Program-made: the position numbers and the translations under genes
Assembly (NCBI GenBank): GCA_036172665.1
Contig: CM069875.1
Coordinates: forward strand, 21,483,806 to 21,547,805
Direction of reading: 5' to 3'
DNA: 64,000 bases
Origin: Prosopocoilus inquinatus
Taxonomy: Eukaryota; Arthropoda; Insecta; Coleoptera; Lucanidae
In this document: one piece after another, positions 10,441 to 22,819 of the stretch
Layout of the letters: every line of letters begins with the position of its first letter
Numbering within the stretch: the stretch's first letter is position 1
The notes under the pieces: generated by a model
The model's input: only the letters and a program-made list of their open reading frames with translations
What the model was told of the DNA's origin: nothing
Databases searched by the model: none

Positions 10441-12824
10441 CGCATTTCCTCACAGAATTGTAGACGACAGTCAAGATCATCCCCTGAAAGTTCATGAACC
10501 AGTCTGACTTTGTATAGGTAAAATTTTTCCTTGTAAAAATCCATTTACCAGAATATATGTTAATCTTTCATTGTAATTATTTACACCATTTTTTTTTTCT
10601 GTGGGAGTGAGTACTTTACATTTTTACATTCAGTAATAAATAGGCAGATAAGTACAAACATTTAAAAAGACATGAAAAAGTTGAGCGACATTTGCAAAAA
10701 TAATTGCCAATAACTGCAACATTTGCAAGTAATTGCTATAATTACAGACAATTATTGCAAATTTACAGACAATTGCAAAAATTACAAACAATTACAAATT
10801 TATACACATTGTACACCAAAATTGCAGGGTGGTCAGTCCCTCGATTACTCTTATGCCTTAACAGCAAATAAGACACTTGTATAATAAATAGCTATAATTT
10901 GTTTGGTTTGTCTTTCGTAAATAACGGTTCATAATTGCTGCTATCCAGCAAAAGTTATTAAATTTACTTTAAGAAGAGTGTCCATTTTTTTTTTGGCGGT
11001 GCCAGTATGTGTAAACAACCCTTAAGCACAGCCTTAAGGTAGGTTCGAGGATCGGTTTCTGATTAGTTCTTTCAAAAAAAAAAAACCGCCCACCAGAAGT
11101 AATCAAATGTTTTGCATATCTAAAATACATGTGAACTTAGCTTTACTCAGGCAAGAACAAGAAAGAAGAATTGAATTTAAAACTAGGAGGGAAACTCACA
11201 AGCTTTTATTTCATTGAGGATTAGACTGACTAAATTTAAAAACAATACATAAAAAAAATAGAAATAATTAACAAAGTGTTAATTATCACCAATTATTGCT
11301 TAAGTTGGTTTTACACAGTTCAAATTTATCGATTTAAAAAAAATTGATAAAGTTGACCTTCAATTTATTTTAAACATCTGAAGCGACAAAATTAACATCA
11401 GTTTCCTAATTACAATAAATTGAGCAAATTGAACATGTAACAGTAACACAGCCAAGGGTTTTGTAACACATCAAAATAACACAGCACTAAACATTCCAAT
11501 ATTCTAATGTGTCACAAAATCTTCAGCTGTGATAGACTAGCCTAGCCAAGCAAGTCTTAAGGTTGTTCTTTCGTATAAAACTTTTCACTTTATAACTCAA
11601 ATTTAAAAATGTTATTTTTTCTACGACCTCAGTGAAAGTTTGATTTCCGTAACTAGTGAAGAAAAATCTCATAACATTAACTTTCATCTTTAGACAAGAA
11701 TCTTACTCTATCTCGTCGCCTTGTGTCCACTTGTGTCACAATATCGCTTCATTAGCAAATATGAGGTTCTGTTGTTCACCAGACCTTTATCATAATTTTT
11801 GATTCAGAAAGAGATTTAGATCTTCCTAATACTCCACCAGAAAAAGAAAGTCAAGTGGTAGAAAAACTGTAGTATTTGATGAAGTATGATCATGACTGGT
11901 CAATTAAGGAATCAATTCTATAACTGGGCTGCAGCCCAGTTATAGCATTTAACTCGTCTATAACATTTTCTTAAAAATTAACTCAGATAAGTTTTGAGTT
12001 TGAAGAACATTGAAAATATTTGGTTTTTAATAAATGTGTGTCATGTCTACGGTATCGTAAATTACAAGATCCGTAATAATGTGAATTGAAGCATTGTTTA
12101 AAGACAGAACTTAAAATTCCACCATTATTTTATTCTGCAGTTTATTATTCAGTATGTTTGAGATTAACTCAATCCCTATTGAATTGATTACATAAATCTA
12201 GGGACAAGTCTGGTGGATAAAATATCAAGCACTGTTTGTATGCATGTAAACTTTGAGTCCAAGATCTGTGTAGTTCACATACTGTGAAACCAAAGTATTG
12301 AATTACTTCTGTTATCACGTAAAACACGAAGATTAAATTTACCAAAATGAAGTATTACTTACCCGTTACAACAAAGAATCAAAACGTAGCGTGCATCATG
12401 GACATCAACCTCTTACACTTCCTCAAGCAGCACAGATATCCGCCATTTTAATGTATCTTTTCGAAAGTCTCGCACCTTTTAAATATACTTTTTAATGCAA
12501 AACAGTCTTTTTGTGGTCAAAACTTATGACAGTTTTGTCCGAAGATATTTGACATACGCAAAACCAACCATGTAAAACAAAAATTCCTAAATGAAGCACA
12601 GTATCAGCAACTGAAACTCTTGTTTATGTTACAAGCCTGGTTACAAGTTACATTCATGTTACAGTAACGTTTCAATTTTCAACCAGAGAATTTCCAGTAT
12701 TTTCGAGTAATTATCTGCTGATTTAACTAATAGCTTTTTTAATTCGCTTGCACTGTTTGCACTCAAGAGTATTTGCATCTTGTTTTAACCTTATGTAACA
12801 ACAAATGATGGAGATACTCGGGGT
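10441..12824. other. No gene; AT-rich with an (AATTGCA)-like simple block
   Basis: Nothing coding was recognised. Around 10690-10805 the words AATTGCA, ATTACAGACAATT and TTGCAA recur at short intervals, a degenerate simple repeat. The remainder is unremarkable. Confidence 0.5.
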
Positions 12825-12825
12825 G

Positions 12826-13010
12826 CGTTTTATTTGCTCGCTTATACGCCGTATATGAGCGCTTGTAAGCATTGCTTAACCTGTTCCTTTTGGCTTTGCA
12901 AACGCTCACAAAGCGCTAGGTGACGATATGGAAACGTCATTGTGACGTCATAGCCTGCGCGTTTCGTTTGCGCGCTCATACGCTTCAAGCGCTTACGCTT
13001 ACAAGCACTA
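12826..13010. repeat. Inverted partner of the 13605-13760 block
   Basis: About 145 bp, rich in AGCGCTT and GCGCTCA words, matches 13610-13755 in reverse orientation (for example the stretch CAAAGCGCTAGGTGACGA at 12909-12926). It is part of a nested fold-back structure that continues to 13965. Confidence 0.7.
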
Positions 13011-13399
13011 TTTTCTGCTGTTTCCTTTGACGCTTAGTCGCATCAGGCGTTATAAGCAAAAGTGTTTCTTTTGGCTGTTGTGTGCACAATAAATTCATAA
13101 CCTTCACAACTTGTGCGGTGCTGCAGTACTACAATTAATTATCTTCCTAAAGACGCTAAAGACCAACGCCTTTTAAAATATACATAGTTAAATTTCACAA
13201 AAAAATGAATGACAGCAATATTTCAAAAGTAAATTTTGCAAACCTGTGCCAGTTTAAGTTTTATATCATTTGATCAATAATGGATATACAAGACAGGATC
13301 ATTAGAATATATGGACACCTAAGATATCTGCTTGTCAGTATTTTGAAACAAAAATATAGTATGTCAGAAATAAGGTGCACAGTTTTTTTAAAATCTGCC

Positions 13400-13965
13400 C
13401 CATAAAATCATTTTCTATTATAACCATGAAAATTAACTTCAAGTGAAATTAAACCAAACATAAATAGCTGCAACGCAATATTTATAACCAACCGCTACTA
13501 GACTGCTACCTGTGTGAGGATGATCAGCTGATTCCCTCATACGTTCCATTTGTGGCATAAGCGCCATTAAGCGCTCACGCTTTTGCTGCTCTACCTCGAT
13601 GGAATAAGCGATTGTGAGCACAGACTATGACGTCACAATGACGTTTCCATGTCGTCACCTAGCGCTTTGTGAGCGTTTGCAAAGCCAAAAAGAACAGGTT
13701 AAGCAATGCTTACAATCGCTCAAAGCGAATAAGCGCGCAAATGAAACGCACCCCGAGGTAGGACAGCAAAAGCGTGAGCGCTTAATGGCGCTTATGCCAC
13801 AAATGGAACGTATGAAGAAATCAGCTGATCATCGTCAGACAGATAGCTGAATGGTAGCGGTAAGTTATAAAAGTTGCGTTGCAGCTATTTATGTTTGGTT
13901 TAATTTAACTAATGAAGTTAATTTTCATGGTTATAATAATAGAAAATGATTTTATGTGGCACCCT
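13400..13965. mobile_element. Large palindromic (fold-back) element
   Basis: Left arm 13405-13605 is mirrored by right arm 13765-13960; both include the GTGAGCGCTTAATGGCGC-type core and the flanking TAACCATGAAAATTAACTTC. The spacer between the arms is itself an inverted copy of 12826-12975. The mirrored frames encode the same peptide twice (RERLMALMPQMERM), a by-product of the palindrome, not two genes. Confidence 0.75.
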
Positions 13966-13979
13966 CGTAGTGCAGACTA

Positions 13980-14562
13980 TAGGTATATTCGTTTTAGAAA
14001 TGCTGGGTTTGCCAAAGTAGCGTCATCGTCAAGTAGCCGATGCCCATCTGTCAAGTTATGGTTGCATCAGAAATTGATCTAAAACGAATAGTTTGGATGG
14101 GCAAGTTGGTGCCTAGAGAAAAGAAAAATGTTAAATCAACATAATTTTCGTTTGGGTACGTTCAATGCATTCATTTATTTAAAAGAAAAGCCATTATGTA
14201 TTCTATTCAAGTAAAAAAAAATGTTTGAATCAAAAGAAACTGCTTGAATTAACGTAAAGTGTGCATCATTCAAATAAATAAATGCATCGACTATATTCAA
14301 ACAAAGAGTTTTCTGTGTGATGAACACCGACGTTTCAGAAAAATAACTAAATTAAGGTTAAGTAAACAACACTTTGGTGTTGACGCAACTAAACCCTACT
14401 CTGGAGTAGGTGCACATTGCGTCAACACCAGCACTGCCGCAGTGGCAATTAAAACGAATATGCCAATGTCAAATACAGCATGCCGAAAATCTAAAACGAA
14501 TACACATTTCGTTGACGCAGGTGACTTGCGGCAACCTAAGTCATCTAAAACGAATATACCTA
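13980..14562. mobile_element. Non-autonomous TA-flanked DNA transposon
   Basis: Perfect 19-bp terminal inverted repeats: taggtatattcgttttaga at 13980-13998 and its complement at 14544-14562. If the outer TA is the target duplication, this fits a Tc1/mariner-type MITE. The motif CTAAAACGAAT recurs inside near 14080 and 14490. An internal palindrome (GTGTTGACGCAA / TTGCGTCAACAC) lies at 14377-14428. No transposase. Confidence 0.7.
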
Positions 14563-15838
14563 ATATTAGCTTACGTTAGTCATACAGATAAGGCAAAAAT
14601 AGACTATTATCTTTAAAAAAGGTAATTTTTTTGTCATTCGTAGATAACAGTTCATAATGGACCCTTTTCGTTATTCACGAAATCGTGGAACGACATGCGC
14701 ATTGCCGAACTCAGCTACGGTTGAAAGCGTGGGGGAATATTAACTGGAGAGAAAGTATAGTTAAATTTATGGTCATCCCGCCTTTTCTACCAGGGTTGTA
14801 AAAGGTCGTTGCAGAACAGCTGCTATCGTAGAGGGAGTACTCCCTCCACGGCTGTTATTACACGCTGCTAATGCAAAATCATACAAGGTACAAAGGCGCG
14901 TAGTTTAAAATGGGTTGTAAAAGGTTTCTGCAGCAGCAAAACCGGTCCCGCGTATTATGCATTGCTAGTATAGGGTATACTTCATCCAATTAATACTCCA
15001 TCCACGGTTGAAAACGAAAAAAGTTACAATTTCCTGTAATTTTTCTTTAGTGCTGTGACTCGCTAAAATTACCACGTTACCTTATCGGTAAAGTAACATT
15101 TATTTATTACCGTGTCTTACCTCAGTTGTCAAGATAACGTAATTTCGAGTTACACACTTGCAAAATTCAAGTAAACCAATGAAATAAATGGTCAAGGAAT
15201 ATTTTTTATTATCTAGGAAAAACGTAAATACTAAAAAAAGAAAATACATATTTCATAACCTAAAATGATTTTCGTTCACACATCAATTTATTTAATGTAA
15301 ATACATAACAGGAGTATTAAATATTTTAAACTTTATTTTTTACAAAAGCCAAAAATGTAATGCGTATTCGGTATCAAATTAATCAGAAAATTGAGTAAAA
15401 ATCACATTTTTATTTAAAGGTAACTGTGCCGTGAGATGTCGCCACTTGAGCTCTAAGGTAAGGTAACATTAAAAATAAATTACGGGTAATTTAACAACAC
15501 TATTATTCTTCATCAAAATGTCATATATTAAAGACGAGTTCACAGATTTTTAAATTTTAAACTCGTTAATTTTGAAAGCTTTTAAATTATTTAAATGTTA
15601 TCTGTAAAGTCGTCTTCAATCACTACCATTTTCAGAAAGAATAATTATAGGAAACTGTAATTTGTCTATTTTTTTTAATTTCCAACAGTATTACCGCGAG
15701 TTGTGAACAGAATAATTTATTGGTGAAAATACCTTCATTCCTTTCGTTAGAATTTCAGTTCTGAACCATTAAAAGCCTTACTGAGCAAGCGCAATACACG
15801 AATTTAGATATAATTTCATCATTGCGCATGATTTAGAA
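14563..15838. other. No gene recognised
   Basis: Mixed AT-rich sequence. There are mirrored words around the repeated 'ggttgtaaaaggt' (14787 and 14913) but no clear element limits and no coding signal. Confidence 0.45.
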
Positions 15839-15839
15839 T

Positions 15840-16075
15840 AGATGCTTTCTGTCGCTTATAAAAACGTGGGCCAAATGCATTTAGATTCAAAGACGAACGT
15901 TCTTTTGCAATTCCTACTCTCCTTGAAAATTCAGTCCCGATCGATAATCCCTTTTCCCTTTCGAATCAAACTATTTTTATGTTTTGCATTGAATTGCAGT
16001 TATTTACAGGCGAGCTGCCAATCAATAATTCAAATCTAAAGTGTTTTATTGCAGCAACTACGGAATCTAGCAAAA
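15840..16075 (+). repeat. Dispersed repeat B, copy 1
   Basis: About 230 bp align in the same direction with 49490-49693. Shared anchors are GAATTGCAGTTATTTAC-like text (15988-16004), the TCAATCAATAT-type segment and CAACTACGGAATC (16055-16067). No coding potential was kept in either copy. Element class unknown. Confidence 0.6.
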
Positions 16076-16547
16076 GAAGGCAGCTAATGTTTCGAACTTG
16101 AAGTTCAGGGTTCAGAGTCATGTTCTGGTAAAAGGAACAGCCTACTTCCTTTGCTACTGCCGGAAAGGAAAAAAAAGTAGAAAGAAAACAGTTTCCTGTA
16201 ATTATTCTTTTTCAAAACGGTGTTGATTAAAGATGACTTCACAGATAACATTTAAAAAATTTAATAGCTTTTAGACTTAACAAGTTTAAACCTTTGATAA
16301 AATCTGTGAATTTGTCTATAATCAATAACATTTTAAGAAACAATGGAACTGCTTTTTGCCAACTTCTTTTTTGCTTTCAACTGTTGTTATCTCTGACTGA
16401 AGGTACTTTATTTTCCCCATGTTTGATTGGCAACTTCGTCTTGCATGTTCTGTGTTTGGCATCATTGGTGTGTGGCGCCATTTTCGTCAAACCGTTGAAA
16501 GTTCGTTAGTTTCTGTGTTTTCAATATTTTAAAGAATTGTTTAAATT

Positions 16548-16960
16548 ATGCCGAAAAATAAGTCAAAGAAGAAGGAAGAATCTTCCGATTCAGATTCAGG
16601 TCCCGATGATGTAAGTAAAGCAATTTGTATTGATTCTAACCTGACTTTTTTTCTACATTTTATTAACATATTTTATCTTGCTCACACTAGAGATTGCCTG
16701 CAAAAAAGGCGAAGCCCGCGCCGAAGACATCAAAAAGTAGTGGAGATAACGATGAACTGTCTTGGGATTTAGGAAAAAATCGTTTCGTCAAATTGACCGA
16801 GTTCAAAGGAAAATGGTATGTTAACATCAGGGAGTTTTATATGGCTGATGACGGGGAGCTAAAGCCTGGGAAGAAGGGTATAATGCTGACAATGGAGCAG
16901 TGGCAAAAATTTAAGGGTGTGTTCGACGATTTAGAAGAGGCGATTAAGAGAAATGTTTAA
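16548..16960 (+). CDS. SUB1: PC4/SUB1 RNA polymerase II transcriptional coactivator
   Basis: Two exons, 16548-16610 and 16691-16960, joined in frame by a GT-AG intron of 80 bp; 110 residues, the size of the Drosophila orthologue (Ssb-c31a). The N-terminal 40 residues are Lys- and Ser/Asp-rich (MPKNKSKKKEESSDSDSG), the regulatory region that casein kinase II phosphorylates in PC4. Residues about 45-108 form the single-stranded-DNA-binding domain: WDLGKNRFVKLTEFKGKWYV, then REFYMADDGELKPGKKGI and MTMEQW-like MLTMEQWQKF helix entry. Known role: binds melted DNA and links activators with TFIIA/TFIID, and helps in DNA repair. The start context is AAATTATG and no upstream in-frame alternative is convincing. 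AATAAA follows at 17082-17087. Confidence 0.96.
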
Positions 16961-17081
16961 TAACTCTTTCGTTTGTGTTCTAAGTACTTTGCAAATTTTA
17001 GGTTGTTTTAAATCCTTTGATTCTTAGTTTTAAGTTTCCACAGGAATACATTTGTAAGCATAAGGCTGAATATGTCTATTT

Positions 17082-17087
17082 AATAAA
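17082..17087 (+). terminator. Poly(A) signal of the PC4/SUB1 gene
   Basis: Canonical AATAAA 122 bp after the stop codon, followed by T/G-containing sequence. Confidence 0.6.
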
Positions 17088-17185
17088 AGTGGTAATGTAA
17101 AAAACCTTTGATTTTAATATAAAAATAAGTAAGTAGATATTAAGGAAAGGAGCTCATCTAATTAAAAGTTACTTTTGGTCTCTAT

Positions 17186-17277
17186 CAGGGTAGAGCACCA
17201 GGCTTTCAGATCATGCTCAATTTTACATCTAATTAGGTATAAAATTGGGCACGATTTGAAAGCCTGGTGCCCTACTG
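17186..17277. repeat. Palindromic MITE
   Basis: CAGGGTAGAGCACCAGGCTT at 17186-17205 is mirrored by AAGCCTGGTGCCCTACTG at 17260-17277. The arms are about 40 bp with a short spacer. It directly abuts repeat A copy 2. Confidence 0.75.
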
Positions 17278-17660
17278 TGCTAAAAATTGACATGGGCTTT
17301 CTTGTACAAACGTCGCAGTACTATAAATAAGGTGTTGCAAATCTGATATTTTTCAGAAAAATGGAAATACCACCGAAACAGCTAATTTTTTGTATTACAT
17401 GTATAAAATGTTTTTAGAATTAAATGAGAAATTCAAAAATGTGCTAAAAAATAAGGCATTCCATTTAAAATATGAAAGTTGACAGCAACTTCCAGTATGA
17501 AATGTCCAAAAGTTGGAAATATTTTTTAATAATCGTTATTGTTAACAATAGATAAAGCAGCGACAATCGTTAACCTATGACTGCAAAATATGAAATAGAA
17601 ATTCAAAACGTCCGTAAATTTTTTAATGAATTGGTTGCCTGAATCTCTGTATAGTTCAAT
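17278..17660. repeat. Dispersed repeat A, copy 2
   Basis: Matches 9945-10440 in the same orientation over most of its length with scattered substitutions and small gaps. Also ends close to a CTGTATAG word. Confidence 0.65.
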
Positions 17661-18206
17661 AGGTTGCCTGTATGCCCTGTATAGATCCAATTGTTTCAGT
17701 AATACATATGTATTCTGCAGAATTTTTAAATGGTATAGTTCAAATTACATGAGAGTAGTGCAGAGATGCAAAATGTCAAGAAAAGTCTGACTTGTCTTGT
17801 AAAGTTGCAATTAATATACCTTTAACTAGAGATGTAACTTTTCAAGACTACAACTAGTACAGTTGTAACTTTATGTACAGGATACGCCAACAATGGCCGA
17901 TTATAGTGTTAATATTGAATATTTTTAAAATATGTGTGCGCACTAACATACACATCGGTTAGCCATTAGATGCACAATAAAAAATTATTCAGACGTATGT
18001 TCCGTAAGAATTGGACGACCCAAACATATATTTTTTTTTAATGGAACACCCTATACATTGCATGATTAGTTAGCTCGTTATGAGTGGTTGAAAATAATAA
18101 AAGGTTTTATTGACCTGATCCAACGTTTATGGATCTCGAGATCTTAGGTGCTTTTTTTCACTCACAAAATCGTGATCTAAACGTGTTTTGACAATTTACG
18201 GGGAAG

Positions 18207-18695
18207 AATTTGTTAGAGGAGAACGGGGTAGGTTCGGATAGGAGGCACCACTGGACCTTTCAAATTGATTTGATTTTGGAGCAACACCAATTGTTGCCTT
18301 AAAGAAGTGCCAATGCAATGTGTTTAACGCATCAAGTTTAAAAAGAAAAAAAAAATTTTTTTTGGTGTAATGAAATATTTTTTTGAGTTAACTGCACAAG
18401 GTTTCACGTTAATAAAATTTCTTAGAATTCTTTATTAATATCTGTCTCAATTGTTTATTACTCCTATATTACTTTTCTTACGACATAATGCAGTGTAATA
18501 GAGTTCATTATTTAATACAGAATTTTTTAAAAGGTGGGGCAGGTTCGGACAACTCTCATTTTTCAGATTTGTTGTAAATTTTCGACATACAAATATGTAA
18601 TAAATTTGTTCCATTTATGAAGCAGTATGTTTTATGCTCCTTTTTAACCCAAAGTTAAGTGTCTCAACGTACCCCTCTTTCCCCTACTTTGTAGA
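18207..18695. repeat. Possible MITE with GGGGTAGGTTCGG-type ends
   Basis: AACGGGGTAGGTTCGGA near 18222 and an internal GGGGCAGGTTCGGAC near 18536 are mirrored by CGTACCCCTCTTTCCCCTAC near 18667-18688. Limits uncertain. Confidence 0.35.
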
Positions 18696-19455
18696 CTAGT
18701 TATTTTTAAACATTTTTCTTTGAATCTTGGTAGATATATTATTTAACTATTGGGAAACAGAAATGCCAGATCAATTCGAAATTCCTTCGGATATGTTTAT
18801 GTAATGACTGAACTCGTAATTTTTATACCGGGTGCGAGATAAAAATGCAACTCTATCACTGTTGAGATGGGTAGGGCTTTATTTTTACGGACTTTTGTTA
18901 TTCAATAATTTCTACTCTATTATTTTAAATTTGAATTTTCTACTTGAATTGGGTTGACTTTGGTTAGTAGGACGTAATTTTGGTTTGGGATGACCTTGAG
19001 ATACGCAGGACTTTAATATTCGCGAAAATCAGCGACCAACAGATGGCGCTCTTAATAAGCACGACAAATGACGTCATAAATATAACCTGTTCTATTTGAT
19101 TTTTCAGCGTTTGTAATGCTCCCGAGTAGTTCCGGAGTTTAAAATTTTACCTGGAAAACGCCTAGAAACTGCAACAAGATATGGACGTTCTTAATGAAAT
19201 TTTGGAGAACTATTTGGCTATCGAAAAGTAACAATCGATTAAAAAAAGGAAAAACAATAAAGAGTTTATTAAATTTTATTAAAAATATGCGAAGACATAA
19301 AGTTCTACTGGTTCCTTAACATAACGTTGAGCTGTTATTTTGTCTTGGAGAAACACCAAAGAAGACCAGTTACCATGTGCAATGGCACCTCACATCATAA
19401 CACCGATAGTTCAATGAATATGCCTCTCAACAAAAATTCAACATTTCGCTGTTCA

Positions 19456-19585
19456 CTAAGGTCCAGTTTTACAAATGCGGTTCAACTTTGAGCTGAGGCT
19501 TAAACCCTTAGCAACGATTATTTCAACTATTGTTGTGAAGGATTTAAGCTTCGCCTCAAACCATCATTGTAAAACTGGTCCTTAG
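19456..19585. repeat. Palindromic MITE, CTAAGGTCCAGTTTTACA ends
   Basis: CTAAGGTCCAGTTTTACA at 19456-19473 is mirrored by its near-complement ending at 19585; inner parts (GCTTAAA / TTTAAGC) also pair. It belongs to the same structural type as those at 23486, 27270 and 39181. Confidence 0.75.
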
Positions 19586-20419
19586 TCTTTGTTGGACGTT
19601 CTGCCTACCGTCAGCCATCCTCAAATAGAAACGGGACACTTGCTACACGTTATTTTTTTCCATTTGATATTCCAGTAGAGTTTTTTCCTGCTCTAGTTCA
19701 AACGTTGCTGACAGTGTCAAAGTTAAGATAAGATGTAGGCGATAAGAATGCCAATATCTATGACACAAACATAGATCGTCCACATTGGTACCAGAGAACC
19801 TTCTTCATCTTCATTGATCAGAAATTAATTTGGTGATAGAAAAGTTTAGATTATAAGGACCCTATTAGTGCTGTTGAGCAACTTCACAATCGCATTTTAG
19901 CCGCGGTACAAATAATAGGAAAGAATATGAATCGTACCTGCTTGCGTCAATAGTTCGACTAATATCGTACAAAGTTCGTATCGAACACCTGTTATAAAAT
20001 CATAAGAAACATTACACTTTGACTTTTTGGTGCTTTGTTTAAGCAGTTAAGTAACACAATTCAGAACATAAACAGTTTTTCATGTTCGGTAGTTGTACTT
20101 ATGTGCTATTGAAACGGTTTCAATTTAAAAATTTAGAAGAGATTAATTTTTGATATTCTCTGATAAATTTATTTCTCGCAATTTCGTACTTGAATGACCT
20201 TATCATTTAAGCCTCTAGCGAGTCTTGCACTTACTTTGAATTACCCCATATTTTATAAATTCTATAAATTTGTGACAGAATGTTTGGCTTATTTTGATGA
20301 CTTCAGATTGCATTAACGAAATAAACGCATTTAAGAAATATGGAATTAAATTTTCAATAATCTTGAACCGTACCCACCACATTAATTTTATCTTCATGCA
20401 CTGTTTCCCTCTTTTTCAG

Positions 20420-20568
20420 ATCCCATCGAGACGTCGACGTGTTCGTTCTCTACAATTTCGGTAATGGCCCAGCCGAAGCACTTCAATGTGCAACGTCCGT
20501 TTATTTCGGAGCAAATATATCGACTCAATTTTATACCTGCTGAGTTTTATAACGTAGAGCGGCCACAG
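20420..20568 (+). CDS. Candidate coding exon of an unrecognised gene
   Basis: A strong pyrimidine tract and CAG acceptor (20402-20419) precede a stop-free stretch that ends at a CAG|GTAGAG donor. From the ATG at 20464 it reads 35 residues beginning MAQPKHFNVQRPFISEQIYR and ending FYNVERPQ, in phase 0 at the donor. Base composition is richer in GC than the surroundings, and no inverted partner was found, unlike most nearby frames. The frame is also open back to the acceptor, so the exon could be internal or a 5'UTR/start exon. I do not recognise the protein and found no convincing next exon. It could be chance. Confidence 0.35.
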
Positions 20569-20640
20569 GTAGAGCAAGAAAAATATTATTTACCTGCGAT
20601 ATTTTTCTGTAACGTAAATTAGATTTCTGATGACATAAAT

Positions 20641-21414
20641 GTAGTCAGTTGTTTAAAATTTGTTCTTGCACTTGCCATTTACTGTTTTAGTTTTATTCTT
20701 ATTTTTGAGTTTAGCTCTCAGTTTATTTTATTGTTTCTAAAGGATATATAGAAACCCAGGCACGTGCAACCTTAAGTATTCTGCAGGAACTCCGTTTGAC
20801 ATTTTTAATACTAACAATTATAAAGATTGTTTAATTAATCAAAACATAATTTAATTTATTATTTTAGAGACAAAATAGAAAACCTTATACTGACCTTTCG
20901 TTTTACATTAACATTCTAAAGGCTATCAATCAAGTTTTTTTGATAGATACATTACTATTACGAAATTTGTTTACTGAACAGATTCAAAAATTAAAGTTCT
21001 TCTTAATGTTAACGATTGTAATTTTAATCCGATCAAAAAAGTTAAGGATTAAAAGCAGTTAAATATGCAACGTTATCACATTGGGTGCAGACAATCCATT
21101 TTCATAACAATGCCTTCAGGACTACAGTAGATGCGTATCCACCTTTACGAACTTACCCCTAATCGATCTTGCATAATTTGCACAAATTAGCTGCAGGATT
21201 TTATACGATTTCGCAGCTGGCCTAATCTGCTGTTCAATTAAATGCCCTAGTTAATTACAGATTAATTATTTACTGCAAGCTTGTTACAAGGTTTCTCTAT
21301 GTACGCGTAAATCAAATGCAATAAGGGTAGATTAATCAAATACATATTAAATTCTTTACAAAATAAGGAAGATTAAATCTAATGTAAGTAAAAATTATAT
21401 ATTTTAGGCCTGAT
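20641..21414. other. No gene recognised
   Basis: AT-rich; no repeat or coding signal that I can support. If the exon at 20420-20568 is real, this is intronic. Confidence 0.4.
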
Positions 21415-21650
21415 ATTATAAACGTAAGAGAAACTTATGCTGTAATTCTGAGTTCGATCGTAAGAATAGGAAGGTACTTATGGCCTGTGTATTTAAATGG
21501 CTGGATTATACGGATCATTACGATGCTTACGATAGAGCTTAGAATTGCAGCATTACTTTACAGCTTAATGCCTTAGTAATCATCTTTACAATTGTTACTG
21601 AGGCATTAAATTGTAAAGTAAATTTATTTTGCGTTTATAATACATACCGG
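21415..21650. repeat. Fold-back element with a smaller palindrome nested in its right arm
   Basis: Left arm text around 21430-21475 is mirrored at 21527-21553, with the outermost part (TTATAAACGTAAG-like) resuming near 21632. Between them sits an independent palindrome: TTTACAGCTTAATGCCT (21556-21572) against AGGCATTAAATTGTAAAG (21601-21618). Confidence 0.6.
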
Positions 21651-22017
21651 GATTTAGAGTTATAGCATTTTTCGGTTGGTTTGTATGGTTACACTTTCTT
21701 GCACTCACTGCAAAAGTTATATTTCTCTGATAATTTACAATTGCACTATTTTTAGTGTTTTATTTTCCGCTGGCGCACGAGTACTCATAAATGTCGCACT
21801 GATTGTGAGTGAACAAAAAGTAGCCGTCGCTATAGATGTCGGTGCACCAAATATGGCGGCAAATCATACAGACTTTATTATGTTCTTTTTAGTTCAAAAG
21901 TAATTTTATAAATATATTCACATAAAATCCTACTAAATAAATTCTCAGTTTCGAAGTTGTTTATGAAATGTATTTAAATAATTAAATTCACGTTTGTTTC
22001 CTTTTGAGGTTAGATAT

Positions 22018-22118
22018 TAAGGCGCTGGGAGTGCAGTTCATTTGCCTGAAATAAGAGCCAGCTTGCACTAAAGTCGAATATTAAAAACCTCAGTGCAGGC
22101 CAGCGGAAAACGCCTTAG
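22018..22118. repeat. Palindromic MITE, TAAGGCGCTGGG ends
   Basis: TAAGGCG at 22018 and CGCCTTA at 22111-22117 bracket mirrored CTGGGAGTGCAG / CAGTGCAGGCCAG arms. Confidence 0.6.
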
Positions 22119-22575
22119 TAATCGTTAAAACATGAAACAAAATCATGAGTAATTAAAGTACATTAGCAAAATAGGTATGTCAAATAGCTATTTATAACAC
22201 AAGTGTCTTCTAAGGAAAATAAGTAACGAAAGTAATGTTTAGACAGGAGAGCTTGCTCGAGTGGGCTAATTTTTCTTGAATGACTTATTTGCTGTAAAGG
22301 CACGAGTGTAATACATAGTTTTATCCAACACCTGTGTATTATGAAGTCATAATAATGCCGATTTTTAATAGCAGTTTAACTATAATTTCATAAACATATA
22401 AAATAGCGACATCTTACTATCGCTTTTTGACTTAACATTGCAGTACAATAGACAAATTGAAGCGGGATTTGCTCCTAATGAGTCCCCCATGCAAGGCGGC
22501 CATGCTTGCTGTCAAAGCATAATGAAAGATTTTAGAAAAATTTTGTGCAAATCGTTCTTGATTGCAGTGAGAACC

Positions 22576-22640
22576 TCGAGGAGCCTCTGGACAGCTGTTT
22601 CAGCCCTGCTTGGGGCTTCTTCAGCAGAAACGTAGCTCGA
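22576..22640 (-). ncRNA. Type I hammerhead ribozyme, copy 2 left arm
   Basis: Mirror image of the right-arm ribozyme. Minus-strand core CTGAAGA, stem II AGCCC/GGGCT with loop CAAGCA, GAAA, palindromic stem III ACAGCTGT, GUC cleavage triplet with the cut between 22590 and 22589, stem I GTTTCTG/CAGAGGC (two G-U pairs) and outer TCGAG/CTCGA helix. Confidence 0.85.
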
Positions 22641-22754
22641 CATTCCCACTGCAGACCAAAAACGACTTGCCCAATTTATTCGCAAATGTTCATCATTCTT
22701 ATATCGCATTTGCGAATAAATTGGGCAAGTCGTTTTTGGTCTGCAGTGGGAATG

Positions 22755-22819
22755 TCGAGCTACGTTTCTGCTGAAGAAGCCCCAAGCAGGGCTGAAACAG
22801 CTGTCCAGAGGCTGCTCGA
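22755..22819 (+). ncRNA. Type I hammerhead ribozyme, copy 2 right arm
   Basis: Outer helix TCGAG 22755-22759 with CTCGA 22815-22819; stem I GTTTCTG 22764-22770 with CAGAGGC 22806-22812; core CTGAAGA 22771-22777; stem II AGCCC 22778-22782 with GGGCT 22789-22793; GAAA 22794-22797; stem III ACAGCTGT 22797-22804; cleavage predicted after C22805 in a canonical GUC triplet. A transcript through both arms would favour a long hairpin over two active ribozymes. Confidence 0.88.

Noticed and set aside
13439..13850. Two frames sharing RERLMALMPQMERM
   Set aside because: Mirror images from the two arms of a palindrome; no start context, splice support or known domain.
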